Assembly: GCA_016936395.1 (NCBI GenBank) | Contig: JAFGXY010000055.1 | Coordinates: 1 to 64,000, forward strand | DNA from: Paracoccaceae bacterium | GTDB lineage: Bacteria; Pseudomonadota; Alphaproteobacteria; Rhodobacterales; Rhodobacteraceae | Direction of reading: 5' to 3' | DNA length: 64,000 nt | Shown here: positions 1 to 7,307 of the stretch, in pieces | Numbering within the stretch: position 1 is the first letter of the stretch | Layout of the letters: every line of letters begins with the position of its first letter | Translations under genes and position numbers: made by a program | The notes under the pieces: model-generated | What the model saw: only the letters and a program-made list of their open reading frames with translations | What the model was told of the DNA's origin: nothing | The model's database searches: none

Positions 1-75
1 GTCTGCGACCTCTTCACCGAAGACGAATGCCTCAACTACTTCATCGCCGCAGGATACAAACCCGATTGGGCGTGA
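1..75 (+). mobile_element. C-terminal end of an IS630-type transposase (cut by window edge)
   Basis: Frame 1 is open from the first base to a TGA at 73-75 and encodes 24 residues containing LFTEDECLNYFIAAGYK. IS630-family transposases commonly end with a similar F-x-P/E-x-E-C-x-N-Y/F-F-x-x-A/S-G-Y signature. Only the tail is inside the window, so I cannot tell whether the element is intact or broken. No terminal inverted repeat can be assigned with confidence in the bases that follow. The family call rests on one short motif. Confidence 0.55.
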
Positions 76-448
76 CACGCTCTAGCGCAGCGCCTTGCCT
101 TCGCCCGACGCCGGAACGCATTTTCCGGGTGTCCGGGCCGGATATGGGCTGGGGCCGTGCATCGTCTGGCCGCAGGAAGGCATCACCGTCATGGTTGATG
201 TCAGCCGCCTGCCGCCCGGCGCGTTGGGTTATGTGCCGACCCCCGCGCTGGTGGCCCCCATTGAGCATACCTTGCCGCGCCCTGCCTGTCTGGCACATGG
301 CGGCCATGCCGGGGCGAGACCTGCGATCTGGTTCAGATGCAGGCCGGGGGCGGCGCGTGATGACGCGATCTGGCATGGCGCGGCGGGTGCCGGGTCCATG
401 AACGGATGGGAAGGCTGGAGGTAGGCTAAGTCAAGGGGGAGGAAGCTT
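76..448. other. No supported gene between the transposase tail and the first membrane ORF
   Basis: Several overlapping ORFs of about 110-125 codons lie here on both strands. The plus ORF at 95-424 (with the stretch LPPGALGYVPTPALVAPIE) looks somewhat protein-like, but it has no ribosome binding site, I do not recognise a family, and its end is low-complexity. It may be a decayed fragment next to the insertion sequence. I do not call a gene. Confidence 0.4.
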
Positions 449-817
449 GTGCTGAAAACCTTGGCAGCGGCCTTGGTGCCGATACCCGGCGCGGTTTTTG
501 CCTGCGCCCTGCCGCTGTTGGTCATCCTGACGCTGCCGACCGGGCAATACACCCTTGTCGCGCTGAATGACCCGCTGTTCCGGGGCGATTCGTTGTTGGG
601 CCTGAGCGCGTTCTATGTGTCATTCGAGTTTCTGGCCGATCAGACCATGATGTCACTGGTCTGCGCCGCACAGTTCGCCGCGATTCTGGGCGCGCATTTG
701 CTGGCTTTGCGGCTGGTCGGCCCGGTGCGACCCTTGGCGCACGTGCCAATGACCGGGTTGATGCTACGCTATCCCATTCCGGGTCTTTGGCTGCTGTCCA
801 CCGCCAGAACGGGCTGA
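449..817 (+). CDS. Hypothetical small membrane protein
   Basis: This 122-residue ORF starts with GTG and has a strong purine-rich ribosome binding site (GGGGGAGGA) about five bases upstream. Two hydrophobic stretches are visible, roughly residues 3-30 and 70-92, so it is probably an inner-membrane protein with two or three helices. I do not recognise a family. It sits between the transposase remnant and the ABC importer, on the same strand but about 90 bases ahead of it, so operon membership is unclear. The good RBS and the hydrophobic pattern support a real gene. The C-terminus could be altered by earlier rearrangement. Confidence 0.45.
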   Translation: MLKTLAAALVPIPGAVFACALPLLVILTLPTGQYTLVALNDPLFRGDSLLGLSAFYVSFEFLADQTMMSLVCAAQFAAILGAHLLALRLVGPVRPLAHVPMTGLMLRYPIPGLWLLSTARTG

Positions 818-908
818 GAAAACCGTTTACAAATGACCCTCTAAGACGAAACCTGAACCCGTTAGGCGCCCGCTGCAAGAGACGCCCGCAAAAGTGGAGA
901 TCACCGAC

Positions 909-2189
909 ATGACACGCAAACTCACTGGGCTGACCGCCTCACGCCGCGCGGTTTTGCAAGGCGCGGGTGCAGGGCTCTTGACGGCCGGCTTTGTCGCCCC
1001 GATCTGGGCGCAGGCAGCCCCGATCAAGCTGGGGTTTCAGTTGCACCGCACCGGCATTGGCGCAGCATACGGGCGTTGGTATGAACGCACCGCGCAGGCC
1101 GCGCTGAAGATGGTGAATGACGCAGGCGGCATCAATGGTCGCCCGGTCGAGATCGTGTTTGAAGACGACGGCACAGACCCCAAGCGCGGCGCCGAGGTTG
1201 TCGAAAAGTTGACCCGTCAGCACAACTGCGACCTGATCTTCGGGCCGCTGTTTTCGCATGTGGTCATCGGGTCGGCCCCCCGTGCGGGTGAGCTGAAGGT
1301 GCCGTACCTTGTGTGTTCCGAAGGCTTCCATGTCGCTGGTGGCAAGTTGAACCGCTGGTCGATGCAACCCGGTATCACCGATGTGCGCGCCCAGGTGCAG
1401 TCGATGGCGCCTTGGGTGCTGGCCAACCTTGGCAAGAAGGTCACCATGGTGTTTCCCGATTACGCCTTTGGCCATGATCACCGCGACTACTTTACCGCTG
1501 CCGTGGAAGCGGGCGGTGGCAAGGTGCTTGCCCAGATCGCCATCCCGCCGACCGAGACCACCTTCACCCGCTACATGCCGCAGATCCCGACCGACACCGA
1601 GGTTTTGTATCACGTCATGGTCGGCCCCGCCGTCCTGACCTTTGTCAAGGAGCTGGGCGAGTTCTATGGCTCGGGTGCCAAACCGCAGATTTTCGGCTTT
1701 ATCGACAGCCTGGAGGCGGTGGATATGGCAAGTCCGGGGCTGGAGTTTCTGGAAGGCAGCCATTTCTGGGAAGGCCATTGCCGCAACAAGCAACCCGATG
1801 CGCCCGACTATGAGGCGACCTATCGCGCGGCGGTGGGGGTCGATGATAACGGCGCCTCGGTATCCGATCCCAAGGACATTTCCACCTATGGCCATATGTT
1901 CAGCGTGTGGGAAACATTGCACATCATCAAGGCCGGGATGGAAAGTGCGGGCTATCAGGGTGCCGCCGATCGGCAGAAGTTTGTCGAAGCGGTCGAGGCG
2001 ATGACTGTGATACCCGCAAGCCTTGCGCATGTGCAGGGCGAAAAGGTGTTCAACGGCAAGACGCATCAGGTCTTCGGGCTGCAGTTCATCAGCCGGGTTG
2101 AAGGCGGCAAGCTGGTCAAGGTGCACACCAGCAGCATGGAAGACGGCATGTATCCCGACGCGGTGGATTTCAGCACGCAGTCGTTCTGA
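909..2189 (+). CDS. Periplasmic substrate-binding protein of a branched-chain amino acid-type ABC importer
   Basis: This is the periplasmic receptor (Peripla_BP/LivK class, 426 residues) that delivers ligand to the permease pair encoded downstream. The N-terminus has a twin-arginine motif (SRRAVLQ) and a hydrophobic run ending in AQA, which suggests Tat export. The mature part begins with the typical PIKLGFQLHRTG strand, and NDAGGINGRPVEIVFEDD is characteristic of the family. I chose ATG 909 over GTG 894 because GGAG sits nine bases before it. The ligand is not certain. This fold also serves urea, amides and cyclic ureides, and the hydantoinase scar behind livF points to a nitrogen compound rather than leucine. 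Confidence 0.85.
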   Translation: MTRKLTGLTASRRAVLQGAGAGLLTAGFVAPIWAQAAPIKLGFQLHRTGIGAAYGRWYERTAQAALKMVNDAGGINGRPVEIVFEDDGTDPKRGAEVVEKLTRQHNCDLIFGPLFSHVVIGSAPRAGELKVPYLVCSEGFHVAGGKLNRWSMQPGITDVRAQVQSMAPWVLANLGKKVTMVFPDYAFGHDHRDYFTAAVEAGGGKVLAQIAIPPTETTFTRYMPQIPTDTEVLYHVMVGPAVLTFVKELGEFYGSGAKPQIFGFIDSLEAVDMASPGLEFLEGSHFWEGHCRNKQPDAPDYEATYRAAVGVDDNGASVSDPKDISTYGHMFSVWETLHIIKAGMESAGYQGAADRQKFVEAVEAMTVIPASLAHVQGEKVFNGKTHQVFGLQFISRVEGGKLVKVHTSSMEDGMYPDAVDFSTQSF

Positions 2190-2238
2190 GTGGCCGTGTT
2201 GTCTTTTCGGGATGGTTTCGCGCTTTCGGCTGATCCCC

Positions 2239-2350
2239 CACGCCTCCCCTCCCCCTCGTGGGGAGGGGTTGGGGGTTGGGGGCATGTCCGGCGAGTGCCG
2301 CGCTGCCCCCCCACCCGAGCCCTCCCCCATAAGGGGGGAGGGAGGAGGTA
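2239..2350. repeat. Palindromic GC-rich repeat with two hairpins (BIME/REP-like)
   Basis: The gap between the binding protein and permease genes holds two strong hairpins. The first has arms CCCCTCCCC at 2246-2254 and GGGGAGGGG at 2260-2268. The second has arms CCCTCCCCC at 2320-2328 and GGGGGAGGG at 2334-2342. Each is flanked by a related G-rich or C-rich block, so the right unit is an imperfect inverted copy of the left one. This is the layout of interspersed extragenic palindromes. In the transcript it could separate high receptor expression from lower permease expression. Copy number elsewhere cannot be judged here. Confidence 0.75.
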
Positions 2351-2374
2351 CCCCCTCGGCCAAGGGCGCGCGTC

Positions 2375-3253
2375 ATGAGCTTTGGGCCGTTCCTGCTGCT
2401 TGCCCTGCTGGAAGGCACCGTCATGGCGGCGGTCCTGGCGCTGACGGCGGTGGGCCTGTCACTGGTGTTCGGCGTGATGCGGGTGGTCAACGTCGCGCAT
2501 GGCGAGTTTTTCATGGTTGGCGCGGTGCTGGCTTGGTTTGTCACCACTTACCTGCCGTTTCCCCCCGCGCTTTCATGGCTGGTGGCGCTGATCATTGCGC
2601 CGCTGATTGTGGCGGCGATAGCGGCGCTTGCCGACACGCTGATCCTAAAGCGCCTGACCTATGACCCCGAGGCCACCATCGTGGCCACCATCGGCATCCT
2701 TTATATGCTGCAACAGGCGGTGCTGACGCTGTATGGCCCCGACGCCCGCCCGGTGCCCGCGCCGTTCGAATGGCGGATACAGACGCCGTGGTTTGGCTAT
2801 TCCGGCTACAAGCTGTTTGTCGTGGCCGCATCGGGTGCGATCCTGACTGCCGTCTGGCTGTTCATGACACGCAGCAGGGCCGGGCTGGTGATGCGCGCCA
2901 CGCAGGTGGACCGTGACATCGCCCGCGCCTTCGGGATCAACGTCGATCGGGTCTATGCGGGCACCTTTGCCCTTGGGGCCGGGCTTGCAGCAGTGGCGGC
3001 GGTATTGATCGTGCCCATCCAGCAAGCGCATTACCTGATGGGGCATGACCCGCTCTTGCTGTCCTTTGTGGTGGTCATCATCGGCGGGCTGGGGTCCATT
3101 CGCGGCACCTTGGTGGCGGCCCTGGTCATCGGCCTGTCGGATGGCGTGATTTCGATGTTCTTCTCGCCCACGCTGGCCAAGATCCTTGCCACGCTTCTGG
3201 TGGCGATGGTGTTGGTGTTCCGCCCGCAGGGCCTGTTCGGGGCGAAAGCATGA
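2375..3253 (+). CDS. livH: ABC importer permease, LivH family
   Basis: This is a 292-residue integral membrane protein with about eight predicted hydrophobic helices. The N-terminal signature VGLSLVFGVMRVVNVAHGEF is diagnostic for the LivH/UrtB permease family. It pairs with the LivM-type permease that follows to form the inner-membrane channel. ATG 2375 is used, with AAGGG upstream. Ten bases separate its stop from the next start, so the genes are co-transcribed. The symbol is by family and not by proven substrate; an amide or ureide transporter is equally possible. Confidence 0.85.
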   Translation: MSFGPFLLLALLEGTVMAAVLALTAVGLSLVFGVMRVVNVAHGEFFMVGAVLAWFVTTYLPFPPALSWLVALIIAPLIVAAIAALADTLILKRLTYDPEATIVATIGILYMLQQAVLTLYGPDARPVPAPFEWRIQTPWFGYSGYKLFVVAASGAILTAVWLFMTRSRAGLVMRATQVDRDIARAFGINVDRVYAGTFALGAGLAAVAAVLIVPIQQAHYLMGHDPLLLSFVVVIIGGLGSIRGTLVAALVIGLSDGVISMFFSPTLAKILATLLVAMVLVFRPQGLFGAKA

Positions 3254-3263
3254 GGGTGGGGGC

Positions 3264-4196
3264 ATGAAGGTCTGGGCGCTGCATCTGGCGGTGGTGGCAG
3301 CTTTGTTTGCGCTGCAATTCGTGTTGCCGCCCTATCACGCCACCAACCTTGCCCGGATCATGGTGCTGGCGGTGTTTGCGATGGGGTATAATATTGCCTT
3401 TGGCTATACCGGCCTTCTGTCGCTGGGCCATGCAGTGTTCTTTGCTGCCGGCATGTTTGGCATGGGCTTGCCAGTCTGGCATCTGGATTGGACCGCCCTT
3501 CCCGCCCTGATCACGGGACTTGCAGCGGGTGGTCTTGTGGCCGGGGCCGTTGGGCTGCTGGCGCTGCGCACAGCGGGAGTCAGCTTCATGATCGTGACGC
3601 TGATGTTCGCGCAGGCCGGCTATCTGCTGCTGCTGTATTTTGGCGCGGTGACGGGCGGCGATGAAGGCTTTGTGGTGGAAACCAGCAGTCGCAGCGTCTT
3701 TGGCTGGAACCTTTCCGAGGATGGTCCGCGCTATGTTGCCGCGCTGACGCTGTTTGCGGCGGCACTGCTGTCTTGCCTGTGGCTGGTGCGGTCGCCGTTT
3801 GGCCGGGTCATGGTGGCGATGCGTGAAAATGAAGATCGCAGCCGGATGCTGGGCTATAACCCGTTCCGGGTAAAGCTGATCGCCCTGGTGATGTCGGGCC
3901 TCTATGCCGGGGCGGCGGGGGCTGTTTATGGCCTGCTGTTTGGCTATGTCGGGGCCACATTTGCCACCATTCAGTATTCCATCCTGCCAATGCTCTATGT
4001 GCTTCTGGGCGGCGCGGGCACCGTGCTGGGCCCACTGTTGGGGGCAGCGGTGGTGTTCTACCTGATCGACATCACCAGCGCCTTTACCGATGCCTATTTC
4101 TTTGTGGTCGGCGCGTCCTTGGTGGCACTGGTGCTGTTTGCGCCAAAGGGCATCTTGGGCACGATCCGCGAAAGGGTTGCCGCATGGCTGCCGTGA
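3264..4196 (+). CDS. livM: ABC importer permease, LivM family
   Basis: This is the second membrane subunit (310 residues) of the importer. The family signature NIAFGYTGLLSLGHAVFF is present near residues 38-55, and VRSPFGRVMVAMRENEDRS is the conserved cytoplasmic loop that contacts the ATPases. The ORF track extends upstream to 3186, but ATG 3264 has a G-rich Shine-Dalgarno (GGGTGGGGG) directly before it and gives the usual family length. The 3' end overlaps the ATPase gene, consistent with translational coupling. Confidence 0.88.
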   Translation: MKVWALHLAVVAALFALQFVLPPYHATNLARIMVLAVFAMGYNIAFGYTGLLSLGHAVFFAAGMFGMGLPVWHLDWTALPALITGLAAGGLVAGAVGLLALRTAGVSFMIVTLMFAQAGYLLLLYFGAVTGGDEGFVVETSSRSVFGWNLSEDGPRYVAALTLFAAALLSCLWLVRSPFGRVMVAMRENEDRSRMLGYNPFRVKLIALVMSGLYAGAAGAVYGLLFGYVGATFATIQYSILPMLYVLLGGAGTVLGPLLGAAVVFYLIDITSAFTDAYFFVVGASLVALVLFAPKGILGTIRERVAAWLP

Positions 4197-4903
4197 TGGA
4201 AACCATCGCCCTGACCCGGCATTTTGGAGGCCTGCGGGCGGTGGACGGTGTCGATTTCCGGCTGACGCAGGGCCAAATCCACGCGCTGATCGGCCCGAAT
4301 GGGGCAGGCAAGACCACCTTTGTCAGCCTGCTGTCAGGCCGGATTCCGGTGCAATCGGGTCAAATATTGCTGGAGGGCAAGGAAATCACCCACCTGCCCG
4401 CCCATGCCCGCGTGCACAAGGGCGTGGCCTATACCTTCCAGATCACCTCGGTCTATCCACGTTTATCGGTGTTTGACAACGTGGCGCTTGCCGCGCAAAG
4501 CCGCAGCCCGAAAGACGTGGCGGCACAGGTGGCCGAGGCTCTGGCCCATGTCGGGCTGACGGGGATGGAGGCGCTGCTGGCGGGCACGCTGTCCTATGGC
4601 CATCAGCGGTTGCTGGAACTGGCGATGGGCCTTGCCCTGCGCCCGCGCGTGCTGATCCTGGATGAGCCGACGCAGGGGCTGGCTGCCGGAGAGATCGAGG
4701 GCTTCAAGCGCCTTGTGCGGTCCTTGGTGCCGCAGACCACAGTTCTGCTGATCGAACACAACATGGAGTTGGTGATGGATCTGGCCGATCAAATCACCGT
4801 GCTGAACTTTGGCCAGATCCTTGCCAGCGGCACTCCGGCGCAGATTCACGGCAACGCGGCCGTGCAAGACGCCTATCTGGGGGGGCATCATGCTGCGCAT
4901 TGA
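4184..4903 (+). CDS. livG: ABC importer ATP-binding protein, LivG family
   Basis: This cytoplasmic ATPase (239 residues) powers the importer. Walker A is GPNGAGKTT, Walker B is VLILDEPTQGL, and the H-loop is LIEHNMELVM; the family-specific VYPRLSVFDNV segment lies between. The signature motif reads LSYGHQRLLELAM rather than LSGGQ, which is a common variant in LivG-type proteins. ATG 4184 has AAAGGG seven bases upstream and overlaps the livM end by 13 bases; an in-frame ATG at 4196 overlapping the livM stop is the alternative. Confidence 0.88.
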   Translation: MAAVMETIALTRHFGGLRAVDGVDFRLTQGQIHALIGPNGAGKTTFVSLLSGRIPVQSGQILLEGKEITHLPAHARVHKGVAYTFQITSVYPRLSVFDNVALAAQSRSPKDVAAQVAEALAHVGLTGMEALLAGTLSYGHQRLLELAMGLALRPRVLILDEPTQGLAAGEIEGFKRLVRSLVPQTTVLLIEHNMELVMDLADQITVLNFGQILASGTPAQIHGNAAVQDAYLGGHHAAH

Positions 4904-5585
4904 CGGCATCACCGCAGGCTATGGCGCGGTCACCGTGCTGCGGGATTTGTCATTTCAGGCGGCGCCGGGGCAGGTGACCTGCATCATGGGGCGCAACGGA
5001 GCGGGAAAATCGACCCTGATGAAGGCCATCATGGGGTTGGTGCCGGTGCAGTCGGGGCAGATTCTGCTGAATGGCCAGCCGATCCACACCCTGCCCGCGC
5101 ATCAGATCCCCAAGCGCGGCATTGCCTATGTGCCACAAGGGCGGCGGCTGTTCGGGCCGCTGACGGTGGCGGAAAACATCGAGATCGGCCTGATGGCCCG
5201 CAACACCGGGCCGGACCGGCGCGAGTTTGTGCTGACACTGTTTCCGCGCCTGCGCGAACGGCTGGATCAGGTCGCCAGCACGCTTTCGGGGGGCGAACAG
5301 CAAATGCTGGCGATTGCCCGCGCGCTGTGTCTTGACCCTGCGGTGCTGCTCTTGGACGAACCGACCGAAGGGCTTCAGCCGTCGATGATCGGGCTGATCC
5401 GCGATGTGGTGCTGCGCCTGCGCGACGCTGGCCTTGCCACGGTGCTGGTCGAGCAGCGGGTCGATGCGGTGCTTCGCATGGCTGACCGCGTTGCCTTCAT
5501 GGCGCATGGCCGGGTTGAGGCCGAGGTTCAGCGCGCCGAGCTTGCGCCAGAGTCGTCCCTGTTTCAACGGTTTGTGGGGGTGTAA
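4890..5585 (+). CDS. livF: ABC importer ATP-binding protein, LivF family
   Basis: This is the second ATPase of the importer (231 residues). Walker A is GRNGAGKSTLM, the signature is TLSGGEQQMLAIARAL, and Walker B is VLLLDEPTEGLQPSM, all typical of LivF/UrtE. The true start is ATG 4890, overlapping the livG end by 14 bases; the longer ORF start at 4809 lies well inside livG. Its TAA stop overlaps the first base of the decayed hydantoinase sequence. This suggests hyuA was once the next operon member. Confidence 0.88.
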   Translation: MLRIDGITAGYGAVTVLRDLSFQAAPGQVTCIMGRNGAGKSTLMKAIMGLVPVQSGQILLNGQPIHTLPAHQIPKRGIAYVPQGRRLFGPLTVAENIEIGLMARNTGPDRREFVLTLFPRLRERLDQVASTLSGGEQQMLAIARALCLDPAVLLLDEPTEGLQPSMIGLIRDVVLRLRDAGLATVLVEQRVDAVLRMADRVAFMAHGRVEAEVQRAELAPESSLFQRFVGV

Positions 5586-5909
5586 TGGTGGGGTTGGTCG
5601 CGGGTGTTGATGTGGACGGCACCTTTTTCCGATCTGGTGATCTCTGGCCCCGCCAGCGGCGCGGTGCGACTGGCCAAGCTGTCCGCGACCCTGTCCAATC
5701 AGGCGGCGGGCGTCTCGAACGGCTGAATGCGCGCGGCTATTGCCGGGAACTGCCGGTGATGAATGGCAACGGCGGTGGCGTGGTTCTGCGCGAATAGTGT
5801 CGAAAGCGGCGATCCGGCACAGCGCGATCCGGCGCTGATTGACAAGGATGTGCGGTTGGGCCGCGACACCGCAGATCAAGCCCGCAAATCCTGCGATTGG
5901 CAGGATTAG
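5585..5909 (+). pseudogene. Remnant of hydantoinase/oxoprolinase genes hyuA and hyuB
   Basis: Two fragments of different genes are fused here. The first starts with ATG 5585 and reads LVAGVDVDGTFF, which matches the start of HyuA-type hydantoinases (GVDVGGTFTD). A +1 shift then restores homology as DLVISGPASGAVRLAKLSATLSNQAAGV before a stop at 5724. The second fragment, in another frame ending at 5909, reads SGDPAQRDPALIDKDVRLG, which resembles the C-terminus of HyuB (GDPxxRDPxxVxxDVxxG). The middle, about 4 kb in an intact pair, is missing. It lies directly behind livF in the same direction and overlaps the nagA stop. The similarity is from memory of the families, so it needs an alignment. 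Confidence 0.6.
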
Positions 5910-7030
5910 AGCCGTTTTATACCGCCCTGCCAGACCGCCAGAAGGCGCATGTCATCGGCCAGATGCACCATATTGGCTTGTGCGCCGGGGCGCAGATGGC
6001 CCAGATCGTCGCGACCGATCAGCCGGGCGGGGGTGGCGGTGGCCATGATCAGCGCAGCCTGCACGCTCTGTCCCAACTGGCCCACTATCACCGCCAAAGC
6101 CTGTGGCAAGCTAAGATCGGCCCCGGCCAAGGTGCCATCCTCCAATGTCAGGCGCCCGCCCTGCCGCAAGATGCGCCGCCCGCCAAGGGTGAACTCGGTC
6201 TGCTCGGTTCCTGCTACCGCCATGCAATCCGACACCAGAAACAGCCCTGTCGGCCGCGCTGTCAGCGCAAGACGCATGGCCGCGGGATGCACGTGGATGC
6301 CGTCAGCGATCAGGCCGGCGGCTATTGTCCCGCTTAGCACCGCCCCGACCAACCCCGGTTCGCGGTGACCCAGCGGACTCATTGCATTGAACAGATGCGT
6401 GGCGCAGCGGGCACCAGCGGCGATTGCAGCCTCGGCCTCGGCCAAAGTGCAGTCGGCATGGCCAAGACTGACAATCACCCCTGCCCGCGCCAGTGCCGCG
6501 ATCTGATCTGGCCGCACCGCGGCTGGGGCCAGCGTCACCATCAGAGCGGGAAGGTGACAAGCGGCCTTCACCAACAGCGCCAGATCGGCGTCGGTCATCG
6601 GGCGGATCAGGGCGGCGTCATGCGCGCCCTTGCGGCGCGGGTCCAGATGCGGGCCTTCCAGGTGCAGACCCAGAAATCCGGGGGTGCCGACGGCCGTGAT
6701 ACCAGCCTTGAGCACCCGTGCGGTCGCCTGTGGTGTGTCCGTGATCAGCGTCGGCAGCACACCCGTGGCCCCCAGACGGGCCTCTGTCAGGCAAATCGCG
6801 GCCAAGGTCGCCGCCGTGGTCTGGGCATCTACCATAAGGCCCCCACCACCGTTTACCTGAAGGTCCAACAGCCCCGGCGCAAGGATGCCGCCGTCCAACC
6901 GTACCACTCTGGCCCCTTGTGGCACCGACGCGCGCACTTCGCACACCTGATTGCCTTCGGTAACAACAACGGCAGCGGCGTGCAGCGACGACCCGTCAAA
7001 CACCCGCGCGCCGACAAATGCAGTTTGCAT
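5906..7030 (-). CDS. nagA: N-acetylglucosamine-6-phosphate deacetylase
   Basis: The enzyme removes acetate from GlcNAc-6-phosphate in amino sugar catabolism and cell-wall recycling. The protein has 374 residues, the usual length. It shows the amidohydrolase features expected for NagA: LQVNGGGG near residue 57, the metal-site LEGPH (124-128), GHADCT (190-195), THLFNAM (211-217), HVHP (246-249) and the catalytic Asp in VSDCMAVAG (266-274). ATG 7030 is preferred over the GTG one codon earlier because GGAG lies eight bases before it. No nagB or sugar transporter is adjacent. Confidence 0.92.
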   Translation of the reverse strand: MQTAFVGARVFDGSSLHAAAVVVTEGNQVCEVRASVPQGARVVRLDGGILAPGLLDLQVNGGGGLMVDAQTTAATLAAICLTEARLGATGVLPTLITDTPQATARVLKAGITAVGTPGFLGLHLEGPHLDPRRKGAHDAALIRPMTDADLALLVKAACHLPALMVTLAPAAVRPDQIAALARAGVIVSLGHADCTLAEAEAAIAAGARCATHLFNAMSPLGHREPGLVGAVLSGTIAAGLIADGIHVHPAAMRLALTARPTGLFLVSDCMAVAGTEQTEFTLGGRRILRQGGRLTLEDGTLAGADLSLPQALAVIVGQLGQSVQAALIMATATPARLIGRDDLGHLRPGAQANMVHLADDMRLLAVWQGGIKRL

Positions 7031-7145
7031 CACATCGTCTCCGTCACTGTGTGCAGGTGCGGCGGGGTGTCAGGTTCATATGCCGCACCTATCAGACCAA
7101 AGCCCAAAGGGCGATGACGCAGACAAAATGACTGAGGTGAAAAGT

Positions 7146-7221
7146 GGTGCCGCTGAAGAGACTCGAACTCCCGACCCCATCATTACGAATGACGTGCTCT
7201 ACCAGCTGAGCTACAGCGGCA
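7146..7221 (-). tRNA. tRNA-Thr (anticodon CGT)
   Basis: The minus strand reads GCCGCTGTAGCTCAGCTGGT and folds as a 76-nt cloverleaf with acceptor arms GCCGCTG/CAGCGGC, the T-loop GTTCGAGTC and an encoded CCA end. The anticodon loop is TTCGTAA, giving anticodon CGT, which reads the threonine codon ACG. It lies alone between nagA and hemY. Confidence 0.95.
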
Positions 7222-7307
7222 CTTTCTGGTGCGTGTGTCCTATTGCGCCGCACCACCCGCGTCAAGCCCGCGTCGGCGGGCTTGGGCGGTGTTTTTCCGG
7301 CGATGCC

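Noticed and set aside
939-2363. 474-codon minus-strand ORF
   Set aside because: It is antisense to the substrate-binding protein gene, which has a Tat signal, RBS and clear family motifs; the minus translation is His/Arg-rich shadow sequence.
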